Shown: in pieces, positions 51,864 to 58,514 of the stretch
Numbering within the stretch: the stretch's first letter is position 1
Layout of the letters: each line of letters begins with the position of its first letter
Source of the DNA: Algibacter miyuki
GTDB lineage: Bacteria; Bacteroidota; Bacteroidia; Flavobacteriales; Flavobacteriaceae
Assembly (NCBI RefSeq): GCF_042427745.1
Contig: NZ_JBHMFA010000001.1
Strand: one strand, 5' to 3'
DNA: 64,000 nt
Position numbers and translations under genes: made by a program
The notes under the pieces: model-generated
The model's database searches: none
The model's input: the letters and a program-made list of their open reading frames with translations, nothing else
What the model was told of the DNA's origin: nothing

Positions 51864-52457
51864 ATGAAAAACGTAATTAAACACTCGAAAAAAATCCTAT
51901 TTGCAGTAACCTTGTTCACTGCCTCATTAGGTCATGCTATTGAAAAAGATCCAATCGCAGATAAAGGAGTTATCAAAACGGCATTAATTATTAGCAATGT
52001 TAAAGAAGGAAACTTACTATCTATAAAAGACTTAAACGGAAATATTCTTTATAAAGAATCTATTTCTGAAACTGGAACTTATAAAAAAGGATTCGATTTA
52101 ACTGCCTTACCAAATGGTGATTATTTTTTCGAAGTTGATAAAGATCTAGAAGTTAAAACTATTCCGTTTACAGTAAAAGATAACAACGTTGTTTTTAACA
52201 AAACTGAAGAAATCACTGTTTTCAAACCTTATATTAAAGAACAAGGCGATTTTATTTTAATCTCAAAATTGGCTCCAAACTTTGAAGCTTTAGATATTAG
52301 TATCTATGCCAATTATAACGGTGACTTTGAATTACTTCATTCGGATAAAATTGAAAACACACAAACCATAAAAAAAGCATACAAACTTGAAAAAGGGAGT
52401 TACAAAATTGTCTTCAACTCAGATAATCACGAATACATAGAGTACATTAACAAATAA
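51864..52457 (+). CDS. Tandem secreted two-domain protein, copy 3
   Basis: A 197-aa paralogue. Signal peptide (ends SLGHAIE). It has the same two beta-rich units: ALIISNVKEGNLLSIKD, ETGTYKKGFDLTALPNG, DNNVVFNKTEEITVFKPY, then LDISIYANYNGDFELLHSD and AYKLEKGSYKIVF. The ending is YIEYINK instead of YTKFINN. It has its own promoter with the shared box and its own terminator with a different stem sequence. No enzyme or binding motif is recognised. Confidence 0.75.
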   Translation: MKNVIKHSKKILFAVTLFTASLGHAIEKDPIADKGVIKTALIISNVKEGNLLSIKDLNGNILYKESISETGTYKKGFDLTALPNGDYFFEVDKDLEVKTIPFTVKDNNVVFNKTEEITVFKPYIKEQGDFILISKLAPNFEALDISIYANYNGDFELLHSDKIENTQTIKKAYKLEKGSYKIVFNSDNHEYIEYINK

Positions 52458-52476
52458 CTAACTAACCAATTTGTTG

Positions 52477-52506
52477 AAAAGTGAGCTATAATAGCTCACT
52501 TTTTTT
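52477..52506 (+). terminator. Array terminator 3
   Basis: The stem AAAGTGAGCTA/TAGCTCACTTT (52478-52488 with 52492-52502) with a 3-nt loop and T tail. Confidence 0.88.
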
Positions 52507-52731
52507 GCTTTATATTGAAATGAAAAACCAGATGGATTATCTCTTTTTTATAATCCCTTTTTTCAACAAAACCAAATACACTTAAAGTCCAAAAATTTAA
52601 TACTTCCTCATTATTTTAATTTCAAAACGGTCTATTCATCTCCATATAACATTTGCCATATCTATACTTAATTACCCCCCATTTATGGTAAATTAATTAA
52701 CCTAATCATAATAATATAATAACGGTTAAAA

Positions 52732-52789
52732 TAACACATAAATATATCAAAACCAATGTTTTACAAATGGATGATCGGTTGTATTTTTG
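52732..52789 (+). promoter_or_regulatory. Array promoter 4: conserved upstream box and -7 element
   Basis: The box starts TAACACATAAA at 52732, with ATCAAAACCAATGTTTTAC. CGGTTG then TATTTTTG (52782-52789) lies 50 bp after the box start. ATG is at 52818. Confidence 0.77.
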
Positions 52790-52817
52790 ACCTGTCGAAC
52801 GTTACAAAACCCAAATT

Positions 52818-53429
52818 ATGAAAAACGTATTAAACAACACAAGAAAAGGAATTTTAATGGTAGCTATGTTTACTACATTATTAAGTTTCGCAAATGAAGT
52901 TTCTGTTTCAAAAGCTAAAAATGAAGCTAAAAGAACATCACTTACATTAAAAAATGTAAAACAAGGTAACTTACTTTCTATAAAAGACGACCAAGGCATT
53001 GTACTCTATAAAGAACTTATTGAAAAAACAGGAAGCTATACTAAAGGTTTCGATTTAACCGATCTTCCAAACGGATCATACACTTTTGAAATTGATAAAG
53101 ATGTAGAAATAAGCACAATACCATTTAAGGTAGCTGCGGAAGGCGTAACTTTCAATAAAGAGGCTGAACACATTGTTTACAAGCCAATTACAAAAGTAGT
53201 AGGAGATTTACTTTACATTACAAAGCTTTCTTTAGAAGAAACGCCTTTGGAAATTAACATCTTTTTTGAAGATAACAGTACAGCTAGTCTGCTTGAAGAA
53301 ATTTACACTGAAACTGTTGAACACTCTAAAATTATCCAAAAAGTGTATAAATTAGAAGGTTTATCGCAAGGTACATACGAAGTGATTTGCAACACAGACG
53401 GAAGATCTTTTACAACATACATTAAATAA
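52818..53429 (+). CDS. Tandem secreted two-domain protein, copy 4 (diverged)
   Basis: 203 aa, the most diverged paralogue. Signal peptide (ends LLSFANE). The first unit is kept (SLTLKNVKQGNLLSIKD, KTGSYTKGFDLTDLPNG, DKDVEISTIPFKV). The second unit is longer and less similar (LEINIFFEDNSTASLLEEIY, YKLEGLSQGTYEVICNTDG). It holds the only Cys outside a signal peptide in the array. It keeps the shared promoter box but has a different terminator. A 98-aa membrane protein gene starts 68 bp after its stop. Confidence 0.74.
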   Translation: MKNVLNNTRKGILMVAMFTTLLSFANEVSVSKAKNEAKRTSLTLKNVKQGNLLSIKDDQGIVLYKELIEKTGSYTKGFDLTDLPNGSYTFEIDKDVEISTIPFKVAAEGVTFNKEAEHIVYKPITKVVGDLLYITKLSLEETPLEINIFFEDNSTASLLEEIYTETVEHSKIIQKVYKLEGLSQGTYEVICNTDGRSFTTYIK

Positions 53430-53448
53430 TAACAAACCCTCAATTATA

Positions 53449-53478
53449 AAGGTGAACCCTAAACGGTTCGCCTTTTTC
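53449..53478 (+). terminator. Array terminator 4
   Basis: AAAGGTGAACC (53449-53459) pairs with GGTTCGCCTTT (53466-53476), with one wobble and a T tail. The next start codon is only 20 bp further. Confidence 0.8.
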
Positions 53479-53497
53479 TACTTTAAAATCCTATTAG

Positions 53498-53794
53498 ATG
53501 AAAGCTCTCAACATCGCTACATTTCAAAAAAAAAGCATCAACAACAGACATTCGAACACTATTGAAAAAGCAAACAAACGTGCCAACTGGTTACTAAAAC
53601 GCATTGTTTTACACATTATTTGGGGCGTTATTAATCTTGCTGCATTAATCTATTTTTCAACTATAATTACCGGTACACCTTGGGAATTTTTCTTCCTAGC
53701 ATTCGGTATTATTTACTGCACAGCTTACTGGATTATAGCTTCTAAAATATTTGACAAACTCATTGGTGACGAAATTGAAAACATTTCTAAATAA
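53498..53794 (+). CDS. Small membrane protein of unknown function
   Basis: 98 aa with a basic, polar N-terminus (KKSINNRHSNTIEKANKRANWLLKR broken into two basic patches) and two hydrophobic segments (about 36-58 and 66-86: IVLHIIWGVINLAALIYFST, WEFFFLAFGIIYCTAYWIIA). It ends in an acidic tail. I recognise no family. It begins 20 bp after the copy-4 terminator, so its expression probably depends on read-through or on a promoter inside that hairpin. It could belong functionally to the array, but nothing proves it. Confidence 0.65.
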   Translation: MKALNIATFQKKSINNRHSNTIEKANKRANWLLKRIVLHIIWGVINLAALIYFSTIITGTPWEFFFLAFGIIYCTAYWIIASKIFDKLIGDEIENISK

Positions 53795-53830
53795 CTGAAT
53801 TTCAGACTAAAAATCTCAGTTAACGAAATA

Positions 53831-53868
53831 AAAAAACTCAAAATATATAACTATATTTTGAGTTTTTT
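53831..53868. terminator. Strong bidirectional terminator
   Basis: A perfect 17-bp stem (53831-53847 with 53852-53868) with loop TAAC. It separates the 98-aa membrane protein gene from the convergent crotonase gene. Confidence 0.92.
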
Positions 53869-53895
53869 TTATATAATAATTTAACAAATTCTAAT

Positions 53896-54678
53896 TTACT
53901 CTCCAGGAAACTGCGCAGGGCGTTTACCTAAAAAAGCAGTAGTACCTTCTTTAAAATCAGCCGTAGCAAAACACTTTCCAAATTGCTTTATTTCCATAGC
54001 ATAACCATCTTTGTCTATATGGAAACCGGCATTAACAGCCTTAATCGCTTTTCCGATAGCAACCGGAGAATTTCGCATCATTTTACCGGCTAACTTTTCA
54101 GCTAACGGCATCAACTCCCCTAAAGCCACCACGTAATTTACTAAGCCGTAATCCTTAGCGGTATTCGCATCAATCATTCCGGCCGTCATAATCATTTCCA
54201 TTGCACGTCCCTTACCTACTAATTGCGGTAAACGTTGCGTACCACCATAACCAGGAATAACACCTAAAGAGACTTCCGGAAGGCCCATTTTCGCATTATC
54301 GCTAGCTATTCTAATATGGCAAGCCATCGCTAATTCCAAACCTCCACCAAGTGCGAAACCGTTAACAGCAGCAATCACGGGTTTAGATAAATTTTCAATA
54401 TAATCAAATAATATCCTCTGTCCTTTAGCTGCTAACTTCCCACCTTTTTCTTCGGAAAAATTGGCAAACTCACTAATATCGGCACCAGCCACAAACGCCT
54501 TTTCACCACTACCCGTTAAAACAACCACTTTAGTATTCTTATCGGCATTAACCTCATTAAACGCTACCGATAATTCCTTAATAGTAGCTTTATTCAAGGC
54601 GTTTAATTTGTTCGGTCTATTAATGGTAATAACAGTTATACCATTATTGGTCTGTGTTAAAATATTTTGATAACTCAT
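53896..54678 (-). CDS. Enoyl-CoA hydratase/isomerase family protein (crotonase)
   Basis: A 260-aa crotonase-fold enzyme. The oxyanion-hole segments are AFVAGADISEF and VNGFALGGGLELAMACHIRIAS. Both catalytic glutamates of enoyl-CoA hydratase are present (GGGLELAM and GLPEVSLGVIPGYGGTQRLP). It probably hydrates short trans-2-enoyl-CoA in beta-oxidation or amino-acid breakdown. It lies 42 bp after a sensor kinase gene on the same strand; the functional connection is unclear. Confidence 0.93.
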   Translation of the reverse strand: MSYQNILTQTNNGITVITINRPNKLNALNKATIKELSVAFNEVNADKNTKVVVLTGSGEKAFVAGADISEFANFSEEKGGKLAAKGQRILFDYIENLSKPVIAAVNGFALGGGLELAMACHIRIASDNAKMGLPEVSLGVIPGYGGTQRLPQLVGKGRAMEMIMTAGMIDANTAKDYGLVNYVVALGELMPLAEKLAGKMMRNSPVAIGKAIKAVNAGFHIDKDGYAMEIKQFGKCFATADFKEGTTAFLGKRPAQFPGE

Positions 54679-54720
54679 AAAAATTGGTTTTAAGTTTAAA
54701 AGATATTAATTTCTAAGAAA

Positions 54721-56205
54721 TTAACTCCCAAAAGTATTAGAATGTTCATTTAATTGCGGAAATACCACTTTAAAAACAGCGCCTTTACCTTCTTCGGATA
54801 CAAAAGAAATTTCACCGCCATAGGTTTCCACTATATTTCTTACCATAGCAAGGCCGAGTCCCATACCACTGGTTTTAGTTGTAAATTTTGGTTCAAAAAG
54901 TTTTTCTTTATGCTCCTCAAGCACGCCCGATCCATTATCCGATACCGTTAAAACAACAGTACCATCGACCGAAGCCACATGTACTATTATTTTAGCATCA
55001 TCTTTTACCGGCATAGCTTGTATGGCATTTTTAACCAAATTGGTTACCACACGAATAAGTTGTGTTCTATCAAAAACAGCAATAATCTCTTCTTTATCTG
55101 CAGAAAACATCACATAATGCTCATTAAAAATATCTAAAGCCAGCTTTACAATTTCAACTACATTCAACGTTTCGTTTTGCTGTGCAGGCATTTTAGCGAA
55201 GTTAGAAAACGCCGATGCAATAGAACTCATGGTATCTATTTGCTGAATAAGTGTTTTGCTATATTCGTCTAATTTCGAATGAATATCGACATCTGTTGGA
55301 TCGAATTTCCGTTGAAAACTTTGTACCGTTAAACGCATCGGGGTTAACGGGTTTTTAATTTCGTGCGCCACCTGTTTTGCCATTTCGCGCCAAGCTTGTT
55401 CACGCTCACTTCTAGCCAATTGCACGGCACTATCTTCTAGCTCGTCAATCATGCTATTATACGAATTTACAAGGGTTGAAATCTCTTCACTCGTATCACT
55501 TATTTCAATTTTTTCGTTTCGTTTTTCTAATCGGGTCGAATTTATTTTTTCACTAATTGTTTTTAAAGATTTTGTAATATATTTTGAAAGTAAGAAAGCA
55601 CTAGCCACCGCCATTAAAAGCACCAGCAAATATGCATAACTTATACGTTCTAGAAATTCTTCAAGCTCTTTAGCCAGAAAATCATCATTTTCTAAATACG
55701 GAATATTCAAAATAGCGATAGGTTTAGAGCGCATATCGGTAACATAAGTAAAAGACGACTGAAAAGTTTGTCCGTTTTCCATATGTTTATCCACATGCCG
55801 ATGTTGTGGCGTGTTGGAAATCGCATTCAAAATATCGGCTGATAAGCATTTCTCAATAGCCGCTTTTTTCAAGCCCGCATTAGACGCAATTAAAAGTCCG
55901 CCCTCCAAATCGTACAACATAATTTGAAGTTTATGGATGTCGGCAATGTTATAAATTTCTTCTTTAAATATAATAGGAATATTTTCAGTTTTCACTTCCC
56001 AGGTATTCTGCCGCCCGTTCAACACGCGTTTTATATGGGTTTTGGTATTCAATTCCTTACGCTGTAAACGTTCGGTATGATAGTCTCGAGTTTCTTCTTG
56101 GTATTGATAAATGGCCACAGCCGATATCAAGATAGACGCCAATATAACCAGTAAAATCATGGCTAGAAATATTCGAGTACGTAGAGATGGTTTTTTTATT
56201 TTCAT
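54721..56205 (-). CDS. NtrY-like sensor histidine kinase
   Basis: A 494-aa membrane kinase. Two membrane segments (about 12-32 and 190-210) flank a periplasmic sensing part. A HAMP linker follows, then the phospho-acceptor His in VAHEIKNPLTPM. The N, G1 and G2 boxes of the ATPase are NLVKNAIQAM, DNGSGV and SGMGLGLAMV. The HEIKNPLTP signature is typical of NtrY/HK1-type kinases. No response regulator is adjacent (an orphan in this window). It is followed 42 bp later by the crotonase gene. The signal sensed is unknown. Confidence 0.92.
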   Translation of the reverse strand: MKIKKPSLRTRIFLAMILLVILASILISAVAIYQYQEETRDYHTERLQRKELNTKTHIKRVLNGRQNTWEVKTENIPIIFKEEIYNIADIHKLQIMLYDLEGGLLIASNAGLKKAAIEKCLSADILNAISNTPQHRHVDKHMENGQTFQSSFTYVTDMRSKPIAILNIPYLENDDFLAKELEEFLERISYAYLLVLLMAVASAFLLSKYITKSLKTISEKINSTRLEKRNEKIEISDTSEEISTLVNSYNSMIDELEDSAVQLARSEREQAWREMAKQVAHEIKNPLTPMRLTVQSFQRKFDPTDVDIHSKLDEYSKTLIQQIDTMSSIASAFSNFAKMPAQQNETLNVVEIVKLALDIFNEHYVMFSADKEEIIAVFDRTQLIRVVTNLVKNAIQAMPVKDDAKIIVHVASVDGTVVLTVSDNGSGVLEEHKEKLFEPKFTTKTSGMGLGLAMVRNIVETYGGEISFVSEEGKGAVFKVVFPQLNEHSNTFGS

Positions 56206-56383
56206 TAATCACATTGTAGTGGTCTAAATATAACAATAATCGCACCAAACCGCCCAACAGAGTTTTAAAAAATTATAGTTCGAAATTAAAACCATAACAG
56301 GACTTACAAGCCTTTATAAGCGACACCATATAGCTCGTTATTAATCATCACTGCTTTCTGTTTTTAAATCCGTAACCTTTTGT

Positions 56384-56391
56384 TAACTTTG
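56384..56391 (+). promoter_or_regulatory. -7 promoter element of the JmjC/cupin gene
   Basis: TAACTTTG matches TAnnTTTG. It lies inside the apparent upstream extension of the reading frame, so translation must start after it. Confidence 0.55.
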
Positions 56392-56418
56392 CAACCGAAA
56401 ACTAAACAAGCATTTACG

Positions 56419-57273
56419 TTGAACTTACAGGACATTCCGCGAGTAAAATCGATTACTAAAGCGGACTTTTTAAAACATTATTTTATTCCGCAAAAACCTG
56501 TGGTTATAGAGCATTTTATAGACCATTGGCCGGCATACAGCAAGTGGAATTTAGAATATATGAAACGTGTTGGCGGACATATTACCGTGCCCCTTTACGA
56601 CGATAGACCCGTTGATTTTAAAGACGGTTTTAACGAGCCACACGCCAAAATGAAACTGGCCGATTATGTCGACTTACTTAAACGGGAACCTACCAAGTTT
56701 AGAATTTTTCTATGGAATGCCCTAAAGGAAATCCCGACGTTGCAAAAAGATTTCACCTTTCCCGATTTTGGTTTACGCCTCATGAAAGGCATCCCGATGC
56801 TATTTTTTGGTGGCGAAAACTCGCATACTTTTATGCATTATGATATTGACTTAGCCAATATTTTTCATTTTCATTTTGAAGGAAAAAAACAATGCATTCT
56901 CTTCGACCAAAAGCAAAACAAGTTTTTATACAAAGTGCCACATGCACTAATTACAAGAGAAGACATCGATTTTAACAACCCCGATTACAACGCTTGGCCT
57001 GCTCTAAAAAAAGCAACAGGTTATAAAACGGAACTGTCTCACGGCGAAGTACTTTATATGCCCGAAGGTTATTGGCACTACATGCGTTATATCACTCCCG
57101 GGTTCTCGATGAGCTTACGCGCCATTGCCCGAAATCCGAAAAATTTTGGTCGCGCCATATACAACATGTTTATAATGCGAAACTATGATAACCTGATGCG
57201 CCGCCTTAAAGGCCAAAAATGGATTGATTGGAAAAATGAGCAAGCCATTACACGCACAAACAAGCATTTATGA
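56419..57273 (+). CDS. Cupin-8/JmjC-type Fe(II)/2-oxoglutarate oxygenase-like protein
   Basis: 284 aa from TTG at 56419; no ATG precedes the conserved N-terminus (IPRVKSITKADFLKHYF, PQKPVVIEHFIDHWPAY), and the only earlier start, a TTG at 56380, overlaps the promoter. The metal site appears as His-x-Asp in THTFMHYDIDLANIFHFHF-like sequence (His140, Asp142 in this numbering), with the third ligand His in MPEGYWHYMRY. QCILFDQKQ and the proline/histidine pattern fit the JmjC fold. Relatives hydroxylate proteins or small molecules; no substrate can be named. Confidence 0.85.
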   Translation: MNLQDIPRVKSITKADFLKHYFIPQKPVVIEHFIDHWPAYSKWNLEYMKRVGGHITVPLYDDRPVDFKDGFNEPHAKMKLADYVDLLKREPTKFRIFLWNALKEIPTLQKDFTFPDFGLRLMKGIPMLFFGGENSHTFMHYDIDLANIFHFHFEGKKQCILFDQKQNKFLYKVPHALITREDIDFNNPDYNAWPALKKATGYKTELSHGEVLYMPEGYWHYMRYITPGFSMSLRAIARNPKNFGRAIYNMFIMRNYDNLMRRLKGQKWIDWKNEQAITRTNKHL

Positions 57274-57303
57274 ATTAATATTTTGATATCAAAAAACTTA
57301 TAA

Positions 57304-57311
57304 TATCTTTG
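57304..57311 (+). promoter_or_regulatory. -7 promoter element of the beta-barrel gene
   Basis: TATCTTTG matches TAnnTTTG, with TTG at 57283-57285 as a possible -33 (18-bp spacer). The ATG is 26 bp downstream. Confidence 0.6.
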
Positions 57312-57336
57312 CCCACTTATTAAAATAACTCAAATC

Positions 57337-57861
57337 ATGAAAAAACAATTAATGGCATTAACATTAATGGTACTTAGTGTATCATTCGTTAATTCTCAAG
57401 CATTTACAGGGCAAAACGACAACAAATTTCAAGTTGGCGCTAACCTACAAAATAACGGAACAGGGATAAACATTAGCTACGATTTAGGTATTGGTGATAA
57501 TATTTCTGTTGGTTTTTCTTCCACTTATCTATTAGGTGTAAATGAAGCCTTACTAGATAACATTGACGACGATTTAGATGCTACTTTTGGAAACCGTTTC
57601 GATCTAAAAGCACGTTTTAATGCTAATCTTGGAAACGTAATTAATCTTGACGAAAATTTCGATCTTTATCCAGGTTTAAACTTGGGCATACACAACTTCG
57701 GTGGACATTTAGGAGCACGTTATTTCTTTTCTGAAGGTTTTGGTGTTTTTACCGAACTTAATGTGCCTTTAGCAAAATACAATTCGGATGATCATTTAAC
57801 AGATGCCGAAAAATTAAACAACCAATTTACAATTAATTTAGGAGCTGTTTTCAGCCTGTAA
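57337..57861 (+). CDS. Small outer-membrane beta-barrel protein
   Basis: 174 aa with a signal peptide (ends SFVNSQ). The mature part alternates hydrophobic and polar residues, as in an eight-strand barrel (KFQVGANLQNNGTGINISYD, ISVGFSSTYLLGV, GLNLGIHNFGGHLGARYFF, FGVFTELNVPL) and ends with a barrel-type C-terminal strand (FTINLGAVFSL). Flavobacterial DUF6646-type proteins look similar, though I cannot confirm membership. It is monocistronic. Confidence 0.8.
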   Translation: MKKQLMALTLMVLSVSFVNSQAFTGQNDNKFQVGANLQNNGTGINISYDLGIGDNISVGFSSTYLLGVNEALLDNIDDDLDATFGNRFDLKARFNANLGNVINLDENFDLYPGLNLGIHNFGGHLGARYFFSEGFGVFTELNVPLAKYNSDDHLTDAEKLNNQFTINLGAVFSL

Positions 57862-57918
57862 TTGTAGAAAAACACTTATCACTTATACTGAATTTCTTAC
57901 AGTATAAGTCTAAATACC

Positions 57919-57951
57919 AAACCGATAGAACATATTCTATCGGTTTTTTTT
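57919..57951. terminator. Bidirectional terminator between the barrel gene and recX
   Basis: A 12-bp stem (AAACCGATAGAA at 57919-57930 with 57935-57946), loop CATA, with a T run on the right. Confidence 0.9.
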
Positions 57952-57955
57952 ATAC

Positions 57956-58432
57956 CTATTTAATAAGTTCATGAGCTTTTTCGTAAACCAAATGCGACTC
58001 CCAACCACGGTATAAAAAATATTCAATAAATTTCTTCCGTTTCTTAAAAACGTCGCTCTCTTTTAGTGTATCCACTTTTTTTTCGGCTAAGGCATTAAAA
58101 ACTTCGTTATACTCCTCATTTTCAATTTCTAAAAGTGCCCGATTTATATTAATTTTACTCAAGCCCCTTTTCTTGAGTTCGAGCGATATTCGCACTCTAC
58201 CCCAGTGCTTAATTCTGAACTTTCCGCGCGCAAAAGCCATCGCAAATCGTTCTTCATTAAGATAGTTGTTTTCAATTAGGTGTACAATAATAACATCGGC
58301 AGCTTCGGGTATCATGCGCATATCGTACAGTTTTTGATTAACCTCCTTATGGCAACGTTCTTGATACGCGCAGTAATGCTCCATTTTTTTTGTAGCTTCC
58401 TGTACCGTATATGTTTTTGTAGTGTTTTGCAT
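57956..58432 (-). CDS. recX: Regulatory protein RecX
   Basis: 158 aa from the ATG at 58432; an in-frame TTG at 58450 lies across the promoter. RecX binds in the RecA filament groove and inhibits it. The triple-helix repeats are recognisable: CAYQERCHKEVNQKLYDM, LIENNYLNEERFAMAFARGKF, HWGRVRISLELKKRGLS, INRALLEI, and a C-terminal repeat with EYFLYRGWESHLVYEK. The RxKxWGRxRI segment is the family hallmark. No recA is in the window. Confidence 0.93.
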   Translation of the reverse strand: MQNTTKTYTVQEATKKMEHYCAYQERCHKEVNQKLYDMRMIPEAADVIIVHLIENNYLNEERFAMAFARGKFRIKHWGRVRISLELKKRGLSKININRALLEIENEEYNEVFNALAEKKVDTLKESDVFKKRKKFIEYFLYRGWESHLVYEKAHELIK

Positions 58433-58438
58433 CACCAA

Positions 58439-58446
58439 CAAAAATA
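58439..58446 (-). promoter_or_regulatory. -7 promoter element of recX
   Basis: TATTTTTG on the minus strand (58446-58439) ends 6 bp before the ATG, so the recX mRNA would have almost no leader. Confidence 0.5.
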
Positions 58447-58514
58447 ACAATTAGATTAACAATATATTAATATCGCAAGTTTTAATACGCTCTCAATATT
58501 CAAACTTATTTTTT

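Larger units (their letters stand above)
52458..52817. other. Intergenic region between array copies 3 and 4
   Basis: Contains terminator 3, an AT-rich middle part, the ATTTATGGTA block shared with copy 3 upstream DNA, and promoter 4. TTAACC (52698-52702 region) faces GGTTAA (52724-52729 region) around the box. No reading frame is seen. Confidence 0.55.

Noticed and set aside
52818..53429. Array copy 4 as an unrelated gene
   Set aside because: The first domain (VKQGNLLSIKD, TKGFDLTDLPNG) and the promoter box are clearly shared with the other three copies.
49921..53429. CRISPR-like or phase-variable repeat array
   Set aside because: The repeats are whole genes with separate promoters; there are no short repeat-spacer units and no recombinase gene nearby.
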